From NCBI RefSeq assembly GCF_030376605.1, contig NZ_JARRAE010000004.1, positions 124,001-188,000 of the forward strand: 64,000 nucleotides of DNA, given 5' to 3'. This document shows, piece after piece, positions 17,288 to 26,341 of this stretch. A program made the position numbers and the translations under genes. Below the pieces are notes generated by a model. That model did no database searches. It worked only from the letters and a program-made list of their open reading frames with translations, and was not told where the DNA came from. Source of the DNA: Pseudochrobactrum sp. sp1633. GTDB taxonomy: Bacteria > Pseudomonadota > Alphaproteobacteria > Rhizobiales > Rhizobiaceae. Position 1 is the first letter of the stretch. Each line of letters opens with the position of its first letter.

Positions 17288-20200
17288 TCATACAGCTTTG
17301 CCAAGTGCAATCAGCGCCTGCTCCATCACCGTTTCATCCAGCACTATCAGATGCGGCCCTTCCGTGAACAGCAATGCAGCCTCAACACGTTTATGCGGAT
17401 AAAGCGGCTCAACCAGCGCGCGATACAGTGCAAGCTGAGTAATATAGGCCTGTGGCACTTCCTGCTGCGTGCGTGCCGGAGGGCGGTTGCTCTTATAATC
17501 GACAATCAGCACACGGTCGTCTTCAACACAAATCCGGTCAATCTGGCCCGAAACAACCTGTTCTTTGCCTCGCAATTGCAGTTTACCCATTAATGAGACT
17601 TCTGCTTTGGAGGCCGGTGAAAACACCGCAGCAAATTGCGGATCATTCAGAATAGTGCTGACCGCTGCCAGTGCTTTTTCGCGCTGCGCTTCATGCCAAT
17701 CGCCGGCAGCAATATTCAGATAACGCTGCGCTGCCTGTTCGCGTTGTTCCGCAGGCAAATCCGGCAAACGTTGCAGCAATGTGTGGATCACTGTACCGAG
17801 CTGTAAGCCAAAACTGCGGCCACCGCCCTCACTCTGTGCGCCCTGCTCCAGAACCGGCGAGCCGCTGCGCACAACCTGCTCGGCATCAGCCTCAATCAGT
17901 GCGGAAGCGCCGGATGGTGTTAACGGGCGTGGCAGCCCCTGCTCCGGTTCCAACGGGCGGCGATAATGGTCAGGTAGTTGTGGATAGGCGGTCTCAGATG
18001 CATCCGCTTTGTCCTGTATCTCCAGTTCTGCCAGTTCTGTTTTGCGATATCGCCGCGCACTCACACCCTCAACCGGATGATCATAGGGCACGGCCTCATC
18101 GCCCAGCCCGTCAGCGGCCAGCTTCAACCATGTGTTTTCGCTCTCACGTTCACCGCGATAACCACACAGAATCAGCCGGTCTTCGGCACGGGTCATACCG
18201 ACATAAAGCAAACGGCGATATTCTTCCTCAGAGCGGGTTTTAAGCTCCTCCAGCAGCTCCGCTGTAAAACCGGTGCCGTAATCACTTTTCGGCAGCCAGA
18301 GAAATCCCTTGCCTTCATAACCGTCAGGCTCGGCCATATCAAAGCTCAGGAGCTTCGGTGCACGTCCTGCTGACCATGCGGCATTGCCGGGATCAACCAT
18401 GAAAACCACAGCCGCTTCCAACCCCTTGGAGGCATGAACTGTCATGATACGCACTTCATCGCGGTTCTGATCCAGTTCACGCTTGATCTCCGGCGAAGCC
18501 GCCTCCAGCGTTTCCAGAAAGGCCTGTAGCCCTGGCAAACCACTGCGCTCGGTTGCCAAAGCGTAGTTCTGAAACTCGTCGATCACATCACCGGCTTCCG
18601 GCCCGAGCCGCGCCAGCAATTTACGCCGCCCGCCATCCTGTCCAAGAATACGGGCATAGAACTCAAAGACCGGCATTGTATCGGCCATATTGCGCCAGCG
18701 ACGCAGTTTTGTGTACAGCACCTGCCATGCACCTGCATCCGGCGCATCACCTTCACCCAGCTTCTCCATTGCTGTATAAAGCGTCTGTTTTGTCCCGCGC
18801 GGCTTTGCAAGACGATAAAGCTGCTCCTCGGTCAAACCAAACAGCGGGCTTTTCAGCACACTTGCCAGTGATAAATCATCCGCCGGTTGCAGCACAAAAC
18901 GCCCGACAGCCATCAGATCTTTAATCCCGATATGGCTGGTCAGGCGCAGGCGGTCAGCACCGGCCACCGGCACACCACGATTTTTCAATGCACGGGAAAG
19001 TGCAGGCATGAACAAATCACGCTTGCGCACCAGCACCATAATATCGCGCGGCTCCATGCGCCGCCCTTTGCCGTGGATCGGCTCGCCCGTATCCAGCCAG
19101 TGGCGGATGGTCGTGGCAATTTGCTCCGCCAGCTTGACGGCCGGTGCCGGCAACTGATCAATCGGTGTACGCCAATCCTCAACCTCTTCAACCTTTTCAG
19201 GCGTCAGAATATCCCAGACCTCAACCTCACCAGCATCATTGGAACGGATCGCCGCATGAATGGTCGGCTGCCGCTCGATGCCAAGTCCGCGAAAAGCTTC
19301 TTCGCGCGAAAACACCGTGTCCACCGCCGACAATACATCCGGTGTGGAGCGGAAAGAGAAATTGAGGCTGACTTTTTCAAAGCTCAATTCCGCACGGGCT
19401 GCCATGCGTGAAACAGCTTTACCTGTCGCCGCAAAATCCTCAGGACGTGCGCCCTGAAACGAATAGATCGACTGTTTTTCATCGCCCACCGCAAAAAGGG
19501 TACGGCGCACGGCACGTTGCCCCGAGCCGGAGAAGAACTCCGCCGAGAGCATATTAATCACCTGCCACTGCTCAGGGCTGGTATCCTGCGCTTCATCCAC
19601 CAGAATATGGTCGATACCGCGATCAAGCTTATACTGCACCCACATGCCCGCGCCGTTGCGTGACAGCAATGAGACGGTGCGGTTAATCAGATCGTCAAAA
19701 TCCAGCAATCCGCGATTGCGTTTCATCTTCTCATAGCGCGACAGCAGATCATCAATCAGTGTGAAAGCCGCAAGATTGAGCCGGATCAGCTTCAGCAGTT
19801 TAAGCCGGTCGAGCCCTTCATGAATATCGGCAGCAACGCGGTTAAAGTCGTCTTCGAAATCCGGTAATTCTGCTTTGACTGCAGCGGTTGCCACCCATGA
19901 GCCGTTTTTCGGCTCGCCTGTGGATTTGAGGAATGCCTTGCGCAGAATCTCCTGCATTTGTGCCGGTGTGGTCTGCGGTTTGATCATTCGCAATTGCAGC
20001 ACCACATCCTGCGCACGGGCAGCAGGCTTGCGCAGGTTCATCACCGCATCCAGCACATCTTCGGAAAACTCAGCCACCGGCCAGAGATCGGAGAGAATAT
20101 CGGCTTCAGTGTCTTCCGGATCAAAGCCGAAATGACGGTAGAAAACATCCTGACGGGTTTCCGCAACGCCGGTCTGCCGAATAAATCCATGCAAGGCATG

Positions 20201-20821
20201 GCGCTTGGACACCGCTTCATCCAGCAGGTTTTCCAGCCCCATTTCACCGGCAGTTTCCAACACCGTAGCAAAAGCTTCAGCCAGACCCGCATGGGCAGAG
20301 GTGGAGGCCACTTCCAGCAATTGCCGCCGTGCTTCGCCCACCAGCGCCGTCTGCATCATATCGTCGAGCATTTCAAAATGACCAGCAATATTCGCTTCAA
20401 GCGGAAACTGGTGCAGGATGGATTCACAAAAAGCGTGAATGGTCTGAATTTTCAGACCGCCCGGTGTTTCTAAAGCACGGGCAAACAAGCGCCGTGCAAT
20501 TTCAAGACGGATTGCATCGGGTTCGCGCTTTTCCAGATCTTTGAGCTTTTTACTCAAGCCCTCATCGTCCAGCACCGCCCATTCCGACAAGCGCTGGAAA
20601 ACGCGGTTCTGCATCACTGCCGCGGCAGCTTTAGTATAGGTCAGACAAAGGATTTTGGACGGGTCTGTACCCTCCAGCAGCAGCCGGATCACCCGCTCTG
20701 TCAGAACATGGGTTTTGCCGGAACCGGCATTGGCCGATACCCAGACGGAGTCGTAAGGGTTTGCGGCCTTGGCCTGTGCATCAATGGTTTCCTGCGGGAT
20801 GATAAATTTGAGTTTTGTCAT
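17288..20821 (-). CDS. addA: AddA helicase-nuclease subunit (double-strand break repair)
   Basis: AddA is the UvrD-like helicase/nuclease subunit of AddAB, which resects double-strand breaks for RecA. It has 1177 residues. Walker A is 'SANAGSGKTHVLTERVI' (about residues 28-44). Superfamily 1 helicase motifs follow: 'LVDEAQDTSPEQW', 'FAVGDEKQSIYSFQGA', 'VRIMTVHASKGLEAAVV' and 'LLYVGMTRAEDRLIL'. Near the C-terminus is the RecB-family nuclease with 'GQIDRICVEDDRVLIVDYKS' (metal Asp and Lys). Its start ATG overlaps the addB stop by 4 bases (ATGA), so the two subunits are translationally coupled. Confidence 0.97.
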   Translation of the reverse strand: MTKLKFIIPQETIDAQAKAANPYDSVWVSANAGSGKTHVLTERVIRLLLEGTDPSKILCLTYTKAAAAVMQNRVFQRLSEWAVLDDEGLSKKLKDLEKREPDAIRLEIARRLFARALETPGGLKIQTIHAFCESILHQFPLEANIAGHFEMLDDMMQTALVGEARRQLLEVASTSAHAGLAEAFATVLETAGEMGLENLLDEAVSKRHALHGFIRQTGVAETRQDVFYRHFGFDPEDTEADILSDLWPVAEFSEDVLDAVMNLRKPAARAQDVVLQLRMIKPQTTPAQMQEILRKAFLKSTGEPKNGSWVATAAVKAELPDFEDDFNRVAADIHEGLDRLKLLKLIRLNLAAFTLIDDLLSRYEKMKRNRGLLDFDDLINRTVSLLSRNGAGMWVQYKLDRGIDHILVDEAQDTSPEQWQVINMLSAEFFSGSGQRAVRRTLFAVGDEKQSIYSFQGARPEDFAATGKAVSRMAARAELSFEKVSLNFSFRSTPDVLSAVDTVFSREEAFRGLGIERQPTIHAAIRSNDAGEVEVWDILTPEKVEEVEDWRTPIDQLPAPAVKLAEQIATTIRHWLDTGEPIHGKGRRMEPRDIMVLVRKRDLFMPALSRALKNRGVPVAGADRLRLTSHIGIKDLMAVGRFVLQPADDLSLASVLKSPLFGLTEEQLYRLAKPRGTKQTLYTAMEKLGEGDAPDAGAWQVLYTKLRRWRNMADTMPVFEFYARILGQDGGRRKLLARLGPEAGDVIDEFQNYALATERSGLPGLQAFLETLEAASPEIKRELDQNRDEVRIMTVHASKGLEAAVVFMVDPGNAAWSAGRAPKLLSFDMAEPDGYEGKGFLWLPKSDYGTGFTAELLEELKTRSEEEYRRLLYVGMTRAEDRLILCGYRGERESENTWLKLAADGLGDEAVPYDHPVEGVSARRYRKTELAELEIQDKADASETAYPQLPDHYRRPLEPEQGLPRPLTPSGASALIEADAEQVVRSGSPVLEQGAQSEGGGRSFGLQLGTVIHTLLQRLPDLPAEQREQAAQRYLNIAAGDWHEAQREKALAAVSTILNDPQFAAVFSPASKAEVSLMGKLQLRGKEQVVSGQIDRICVEDDRVLIVDYKSNRPPARTQQEVPQAYITQLALYRALVEPLYPHKRVEAALLFTEGPHLIVLDETVMEQALIALGKAV

Positions 20822-23800
20822 GCATCACCGCTTTCTTCAGCACCACCGGCAGACCATTCCAGAACACGCGCCAGATGATCATAATCACCCGTCAGATCAC
20901 TTTCACGGAACGGCAAAGCACGGGAACGATAGCCCTGCTCCTCGCGATTATATTCCGCCAGTAATTCACCGAGGCGCGTCCACGATTCTTCACCCAGTTC
21001 CACAGCGGTTTTCACGCTGGCACCGCGATCGGTACTGAGAATGGATTCCGGTTTGAGCCTTCCGCCGCCCTGTAAACGCACATAAAGCAAATCCTGGGCA
21101 TCGCTCTGGCCGATCTCTTTAAATGCACCACGGCGAAGCAAAGCCGCTTCCAGCGCCAGCTGTGGTGAGAGCAGCACATGGGCTTGCCGCACCGATGGTG
21201 TGGAGCCGGTCTTATAATCAATCACCACCGTCGTGCCGTCACGCATCACATCAATACGGTCAGCACGGCCCGACAGTGTCACGGCCAACGGCTCGACCAC
21301 CGCTTTTGCCGAGGAAATCTCCGCATGACGCTCACGCACATAAGGTGCCCGCTCACGCTCCCAGTGCAAGAACTCCGGTATCAGTGCGGTAAAACGCGGC
21401 CACCACACGGCTTCAATCTCCGGCGGCAGATCAGCATCGGTAAAAGCACCGCGCCCGATTTCCAACAATTCTTCTTCCGCCTGAGGTGACAGAGGATCAA
21501 TATCACGGCGGGTAAATTCGCCGAGAATGTCATGAAACAGCGTTCCGCGCTCAGCCGCAGCCGGATCGCGGATCAGCGGTTCCAATGCACGCAGACGCAG
21601 AATTTTTTTGGCATAAATCGCATAAGGATCGCGGCGCAGCGTTTCAATTTCTGTGACTGAGAAATGTTTCGGTCGCGCATCCACCGGTGGCTTTGGTTCC
21701 GGACGCGAGACAAACGGCACATCGGGGCTGACATCGAGCAGACGCGCCCAGTGCAGATATTTACCGCCGCGCTCACGCATGGCGTCTGTTACCGCTTTAC
21801 CCGTTACCGTTTCCAGTCGCAGCAACCAGCGCGACGGCACAGTCGGCGCATTGGCCGAGCGCTGCGAGCGGGAGAAAATCACCTGCTCCATCCCTGTTGC
21901 CATGGCAAAATCATGCGCGGCAAGGCCGGTACGCACTTCCGGCGGATCAAGCGCGATCATACCTTTCATCGGGCGCGACATGAACGGATCATTGCGGGTT
22001 TTCGCTGGCCAGATCCCCTCATTCAACCCGCCGACAATCACTGTATCAACCGTCTGAAGACGTGCTTCCAGCGCACCCCAGATAAAGACACGCGGATGAC
22101 CACCCGGATGCGGCTTAACTGTTTCATTGGCCAGCAGCGCTTCAAACATATCCGGCCATTCTTCGGGCAGAAAATCCAGCCCTGTATCAGCGGCAATCAA
22201 CTGGCGCAGAAATGCACTGAACTGCTCGCCCTGCTGCCCCTGATAGAGCAGATGCACCGTATCATCGATATCGCGCGCCAGATTTTCCAGTGCCTCGACA
22301 CTCGCCCGCATAATCTGCGGTACTTCAATCCGCGCCTGAATGCGGATGAGATCGGTCAGCGGTGCCACCGCCACCGTCATTGCCGCACAGAACGTCTGCA
22401 ACTGAAGTAGCTCTGCTGCCGCAATATTATCCTGCCAGGCCGGTTCATAAGGCTTAGCGGAGGCTTCCATCATTTTCTGCTCAAGGAAGCCCGGCAGATC
22501 GGCAATATCCGCCCTGCCCGTACCACCGCGTAACGCGACCAGTTCCAGCATTTCCGCGAGCCTACGCAGATCACCGCGCTTTTGCCCCAGCCTTACCAGC
22601 GGATGCTTGGCCAATGCCAGCAATGCCACCGGATCACCCGGCTCAAACACACAGGTAATCAGCAGACGCAGCAGAATAACCGCTTCCGTATCGCGCAGGA
22701 GTTTACCGCCGGAATCATCCGCATCAATGCCGAAACGGGTGAGTTCCAGCACCACGCGCCGCGCCAGATTACGGTCAACCGTCACCAAAGCTGCGGTTTT
22801 ATCCGGTACTTCAATCGCATCACGTAACGCCAGTGCCACTGCCAGCGCTTCTTCACGCTCATTGGCGGTTTCGATCAGTGCCACATTCTGCATCGCATCG
22901 CGCACAGCCTGTGCATTGAGCTGCAAATGCCCCCATAGATCAGTGGTCTCTGCCGGACGCAGGGCCTCACTGACAATGCGCTCACGCATACGCTTAGCCG
23001 GATTCATAATTTCCAGATGCTGCACATCTTCACGGCGGCATTGCATCTGATCCAGCAATTTGCGCAGACCATATTGCGGGTGGCCATAGGTCGACGGATT
23101 GTTCAGTCCGTCAGCAAGTAACGTCCACGCCTTCTCGTCCAGATCACGATCCAGCCCCGGAAACACCACGGCACCCTTTGGCAGATGGGCAATAGTTGCC
23201 ACCAGTTTTGCCGTTGCCGGAATAGAACCGGTGGAACCGGCCACAATCACAGGGCCTTGCGGCGGATTTTTCTGCATCCGCTGCGTTTCAAACTCAATCA
23301 GCCAGTTACGGTGCTGTGATGCATTGGAACGGTTGCGCTCAGCCAGAACATCCGGCCAGATTTTGGTGACAATTTCCAGAAATTGCAGTGTCACCCGCCA
23401 CCAGTCGGCAAGCTCTTCCGGTGCAATCAGGCCAAGCTCGCTCCAGCTTGCGCCTTCCGTCTCCACCTGATCCATCAGTCGCACCAGATCGCGTGCCAGC
23501 CAGATAGCATCAGCAGTGGTTGCCGGAATAGCAATATCCTCTGCACCGAACAGGGCACGAATATGCGACGGCAGGCTTTCCCGCCACGGGCGAATAAGCT
23601 GCGCGAGCAACAGCAAACGCTCCGGCTCACTCATCGGCGGGGCAAGTTGAAGAAATTCCTCTGCAGCACTGTCAAACAGCGCGGCACTTTCCTCCACATC
23701 ACCCAACGGGCGGATAGACGGCAAAAGAGCGGCATTAGCCGGATTCCGGTCAACCAGCAAAGCACGAAGAGCACGCGCTGCACGACGTGTCGGCACATAG

Positions 23801-23946
23801 ATGACCGCGTCTGCCAGCGCCAGCGGATTGCCTGCATCAGCGCCAAAACCTTCGATCAGCTCACCATTCAGCAAAGCATCGGCAAAACGCGGCAGAAATG
23901 GTGTTCCCGATGCAATAGAATAAAGACGCGGACGCCGCTCGCTCAT
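20818..23946 (-). CDS. addB: AddB helicase-nuclease subunit (double-strand break repair)
   Basis: This is the second subunit of AddAB, 1042 residues long, of the alphaproteobacterial type. The N-terminus 'LYSIASGTPFLPRFADALL' has the family's SG.PFL element in place of a classical Walker A, and the inactivated helicase core follows ('VIVGGLNEGIWPAKTRNDP', 'MSRPMKGMIALDPPE'). The C-terminal RecB-like nuclease has 'SGRADRIDVMRDGTTVVIDY' and then 'KTGSTPSV'. I do not see the four-cysteine iron-sulphur pattern of Bacillus AddB around the nuclease. It precedes addA with a 4-base overlap and follows murU by 30 bases. Confidence 0.96.
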   Translation of the reverse strand: MSERRPRLYSIASGTPFLPRFADALLNGELIEGFGADAGNPLALADAVIYVPTRRAARALRALLVDRNPANAALLPSIRPLGDVEESAALFDSAAEEFLQLAPPMSEPERLLLLAQLIRPWRESLPSHIRALFGAEDIAIPATTADAIWLARDLVRLMDQVETEGASWSELGLIAPEELADWWRVTLQFLEIVTKIWPDVLAERNRSNASQHRNWLIEFETQRMQKNPPQGPVIVAGSTGSIPATAKLVATIAHLPKGAVVFPGLDRDLDEKAWTLLADGLNNPSTYGHPQYGLRKLLDQMQCRREDVQHLEIMNPAKRMRERIVSEALRPAETTDLWGHLQLNAQAVRDAMQNVALIETANEREEALAVALALRDAIEVPDKTAALVTVDRNLARRVVLELTRFGIDADDSGGKLLRDTEAVILLRLLITCVFEPGDPVALLALAKHPLVRLGQKRGDLRRLAEMLELVALRGGTGRADIADLPGFLEQKMMEASAKPYEPAWQDNIAAAELLQLQTFCAAMTVAVAPLTDLIRIQARIEVPQIMRASVEALENLARDIDDTVHLLYQGQQGEQFSAFLRQLIAADTGLDFLPEEWPDMFEALLANETVKPHPGGHPRVFIWGALEARLQTVDTVIVGGLNEGIWPAKTRNDPFMSRPMKGMIALDPPEVRTGLAAHDFAMATGMEQVIFSRSQRSANAPTVPSRWLLRLETVTGKAVTDAMRERGGKYLHWARLLDVSPDVPFVSRPEPKPPVDARPKHFSVTEIETLRRDPYAIYAKKILRLRALEPLIRDPAAAERGTLFHDILGEFTRRDIDPLSPQAEEELLEIGRGAFTDADLPPEIEAVWWPRFTALIPEFLHWERERAPYVRERHAEISSAKAVVEPLAVTLSGRADRIDVMRDGTTVVIDYKTGSTPSVRQAHVLLSPQLALEAALLRRGAFKEIGQSDAQDLLYVRLQGGGRLKPESILSTDRGASVKTAVELGEESWTRLGELLAEYNREEQGYRSRALPFRESDLTGDYDHLARVLEWSAGGAEESGDA

Positions 23947-23976
23947 AGACCCGTCTCCCAGATACTGATTATCGTT

Positions 23977-24717
23977 TTAAGCGAGTGTCAAAAGTGCCGC
24001 TTCAGCCTCGCCGATCGCTTCCGGCGTACCAACAGTCAGCCAATGGCCTTGCATGACCATACCGTAAAGCCGGCCTGCGGCAATGGCCGCGTTAAAATAG
24101 CTGTTGAGAGAAGAAACACTGATTTCTTTACCGGCAAAGAGCTGCGGATTAACCAGCGCCGCACCGGCATAGATATAATCGGAACGCTCATCCACCGGCA
24201 CACGGCGCAATGTGCCGTCCTCATTGAGGTGGAAATCTCCGCGCCCTTCATGACCCGTGGAATGATGCCGGTCCGCCAGCATCAGCAGAATGTCCATTCT
24301 GCTTTCATCCCAGCTTTGCGCGAGGCGATTTAAATTTGAATCTTGCTGATCCACCCAAAATGTATCGGCATTGAGGATATAAAAAGTCTTGTTTCCGAGT
24401 TCCGGCAAGGCTTTGACAATACCACCTGCGGAATCGAGCAACAGCCCACGTTCATCGGAAATAGTGATCGCAATGTCATTACGGGTTTTCAGATGCTCTT
24501 CCATCTGATCGGCCAGATAATGCACATTAATCACGGCCTTTTTAACGCCAGCCTCAACCAGCGCATCCAGCCCGCGATCAATCAAAGTGCGCCCTGCAAC
24601 TTCGATCAGCGGCTTTGGCGTGGTCAGGGTTAGCGGGCGCATCCGTGTGCCCAAGCCCCCTGCTAATACCATTGCTGTATCAGGGGCGAATGCTTCTGAA
24701 TTCTTCTTATCCGGCAT
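23977..24717 (-). CDS. murU: Sugar-1-phosphate nucleotidyltransferase, probable MurNAc-1-P uridylyltransferase
   Basis: This 246-residue nucleotidyltransferase has the signature 'AMVLAGGLGTRMRPLTLTTP' followed by KPLIEVAG, the 'VINVHYLADQM' segment and the metal-binding 'ILNADTFWVD'. The family matches MurU, which makes UDP-MurNAc from MurNAc-1-phosphate in the fosfomycin-insensitive peptidoglycan recycling route. The immediate upstream gene carries the partner AmgK-type kinase domain, which supports MurU over a generic hexose nucleotidyltransferase. I place the start at the ATG at 24717 (AGGA upstream), 6 bases beyond the previous gene's stop; the frame upstream to 24756 has no family match. 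Confidence 0.85.
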   Translation of the reverse strand: MPDKKNSEAFAPDTAMVLAGGLGTRMRPLTLTTPKPLIEVAGRTLIDRGLDALVEAGVKKAVINVHYLADQMEEHLKTRNDIAITISDERGLLLDSAGGIVKALPELGNKTFYILNADTFWVDQQDSNLNRLAQSWDESRMDILLMLADRHHSTGHEGRGDFHLNEDGTLRRVPVDERSDYIYAGAALVNPQLFAGKEISVSSLNSYFNAAIAAGRLYGMVMQGHWLTVGTPEAIGEAEAALLTLA

Positions 24718-24722
24718 GGGTA

Positions 24723-26249
24723 TTAATCCTGCAAAAGACCATTGTCCTGATACCATTTGCGCACCGGTGCAACCACCGGATGCTGCAAGGCACGCTCTGC
24801 ATAGGCCTGAATACGCGGCAGATGCTGCAAATAAGCCGGCTTACCATCGCGCTTGAACAGGCGCACAAAAATGCCAAGAATTTTAGTATTCCGCTGCGCC
24901 GCCATAATTGCATAGGCCGAGCGGAAGGATTCCTCGTCAAAAGCTTTGGCCAGCTTGCGGCGTTCATCACAATAAGCCACTACAATTTGATCCTGAAGCT
25001 CATCCGCAATTGTCACGCGGGCATCCATTGCCAGAGATGCCAGATCATAGGCCGACGGGCCGATCATCGCGTCCTGAAAATCAATGATGCCTAGGCGGGC
25101 AATACCATCAGCCTTATCCTGCCAGAGAATATTCGGCGAATGATAATCGCGCATCAGCAGATTATATTCTGCATTATCCAGGCTTTTGAATACGCTGTCC
25201 CATGCCTGCTCAAAGCTTTGTGTCTGGCTCTCATTGGCAGGCTGCCCCTGAAAATGCGGCAAATACCAGACGGGCAGCAATTCCGCTTCAATCAGCATCG
25301 CATCGCGGTCAAACACATGCAGATGATGTGCGCGGTCTTCGCTGATCGTAATATCCTGCGGCCAGTCGTGCTGATGCAGATGCGCCAGCATCCGTGCCGC
25401 CGCCTCATAGCGCTCAGCGATTGGTTTACCTTCGCTATCCAGCACGCCTTCTGTGCCGAGATGCTCCATCAGAAGGAAACCACGATCAAGATTAAGCGCC
25501 AGAATTTCCGGTGCGCGGAAACCTTTTTCACGCAGCAACCGGTTCATCGCAACAAAAGCATCCATATTCTCTGCCAGATGTGCAATCTGGCGATACGGAC
25601 GTCCGTCTTTGACCGGCGGATCATAAGGCATGGCCGGTGCATTCATCAGGATTTCGGTGCCGCTCTGACTGGTAATCAGCTCATAGCCACGTGGCGATGC
25701 ATCGCCCAGCAGATAACGGCGGCTGGCATGATGGCGGTCGGATTTTTCCAAGAAACTGCGGATGCCGAGCGAGCGGGAAATACGCCGTGCAGCTTTAGCA
25801 GTGACTTCCATCGTCAAACGGCGGCCATCGCCTTCATGGTCAATGCTGATCGCAATTGTCGGCGCAGGCAAAACGCCCTCACCCTGCTGCGGCCATTCCA
25901 CCAGCACCGCCCCGCTTTCCAGCGCTTCATCCAGCCCCAGCTCATCCAGCTCTTCCGGCGAGGACAGGCGATAAAGATCAGTGTGCGCAATGGCTAAACG
26001 CAATTCAGGATAGGACTGTACCAGCGTAAAAGTCGGGCTTGGCACTTCATAAAAATCATCATTGGCTATGGTGCGGATGATAGCGCGTGCCAGAGTGGAT
26101 TTTCCTGCGCCCAGATCGCCTTTTAACGTAACAAGATCGCCTTTGGTGAGCGCCAGTGCGATATCTTCCGCAAAACGGATCATCGCCGCTTCATTTTCCA
26201 ACACCAGCTCTACTGTATAGAGGGTGCTGCTGTCCTGTTCATCAGCCAT
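24723..26249 (-). CDS. tsaE: TsaE - AmgK-like fusion: tRNA t6A ATPase subunit plus sugar kinase domain
   Basis: This single 508-residue frame joins two enzymes. Residues about 1-150 are TsaE, the ATPase of the tRNA threonylcarbamoyl-adenosine (t6A) complex: Walker A 'TLKGDLGAGKSTLARAII', then 'YEVPSPTFTLVQSY' and 'HTDLYRLSSPEELDELGLDE'. Residues about 180-508 form an aminoglycoside-phosphotransferase-fold kinase with Brenner motif 'LMRDYHSPNILW' and metal site 'LGIIDFQDAMIGPSAYDLAS', like the MurNAc/GlcNAc anomeric kinase AmgK. The ATG at 26249 has GGAAG at good spacing; the ATG at 26285 would overlap its own ribosome site. murU follows directly. Fused TsaE/phosphotransferases are known in this order. 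Confidence 0.9.
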   Translation of the reverse strand: MADEQDSSTLYTVELVLENEAAMIRFAEDIALALTKGDLVTLKGDLGAGKSTLARAIIRTIANDDFYEVPSPTFTLVQSYPELRLAIAHTDLYRLSSPEELDELGLDEALESGAVLVEWPQQGEGVLPAPTIAISIDHEGDGRRLTMEVTAKAARRISRSLGIRSFLEKSDRHHASRRYLLGDASPRGYELITSQSGTEILMNAPAMPYDPPVKDGRPYRQIAHLAENMDAFVAMNRLLREKGFRAPEILALNLDRGFLLMEHLGTEGVLDSEGKPIAERYEAAARMLAHLHQHDWPQDITISEDRAHHLHVFDRDAMLIEAELLPVWYLPHFQGQPANESQTQSFEQAWDSVFKSLDNAEYNLLMRDYHSPNILWQDKADGIARLGIIDFQDAMIGPSAYDLASLAMDARVTIADELQDQIVVAYCDERRKLAKAFDEESFRSAYAIMAAQRNTKILGIFVRLFKRDGKPAYLQHLPRIQAYAERALQHPVVAPVRKWYQDNGLLQD

Positions 26250-26341
26250 GCCAGCTTCCGTTATTAAAATGCCATGTCCGGTCATCTCCGGAAATGATGA
26301 AAGTAAAGGTTTTTATGAGAAGAGCTATAGCCTGAACCCTA

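Noticed and set aside
23383-24333. 316-codon plus-strand frame antisense to addB and murU
   Set aside because: Both opposite genes are strongly supported; the frame crosses their boundary with no recognisable domain.
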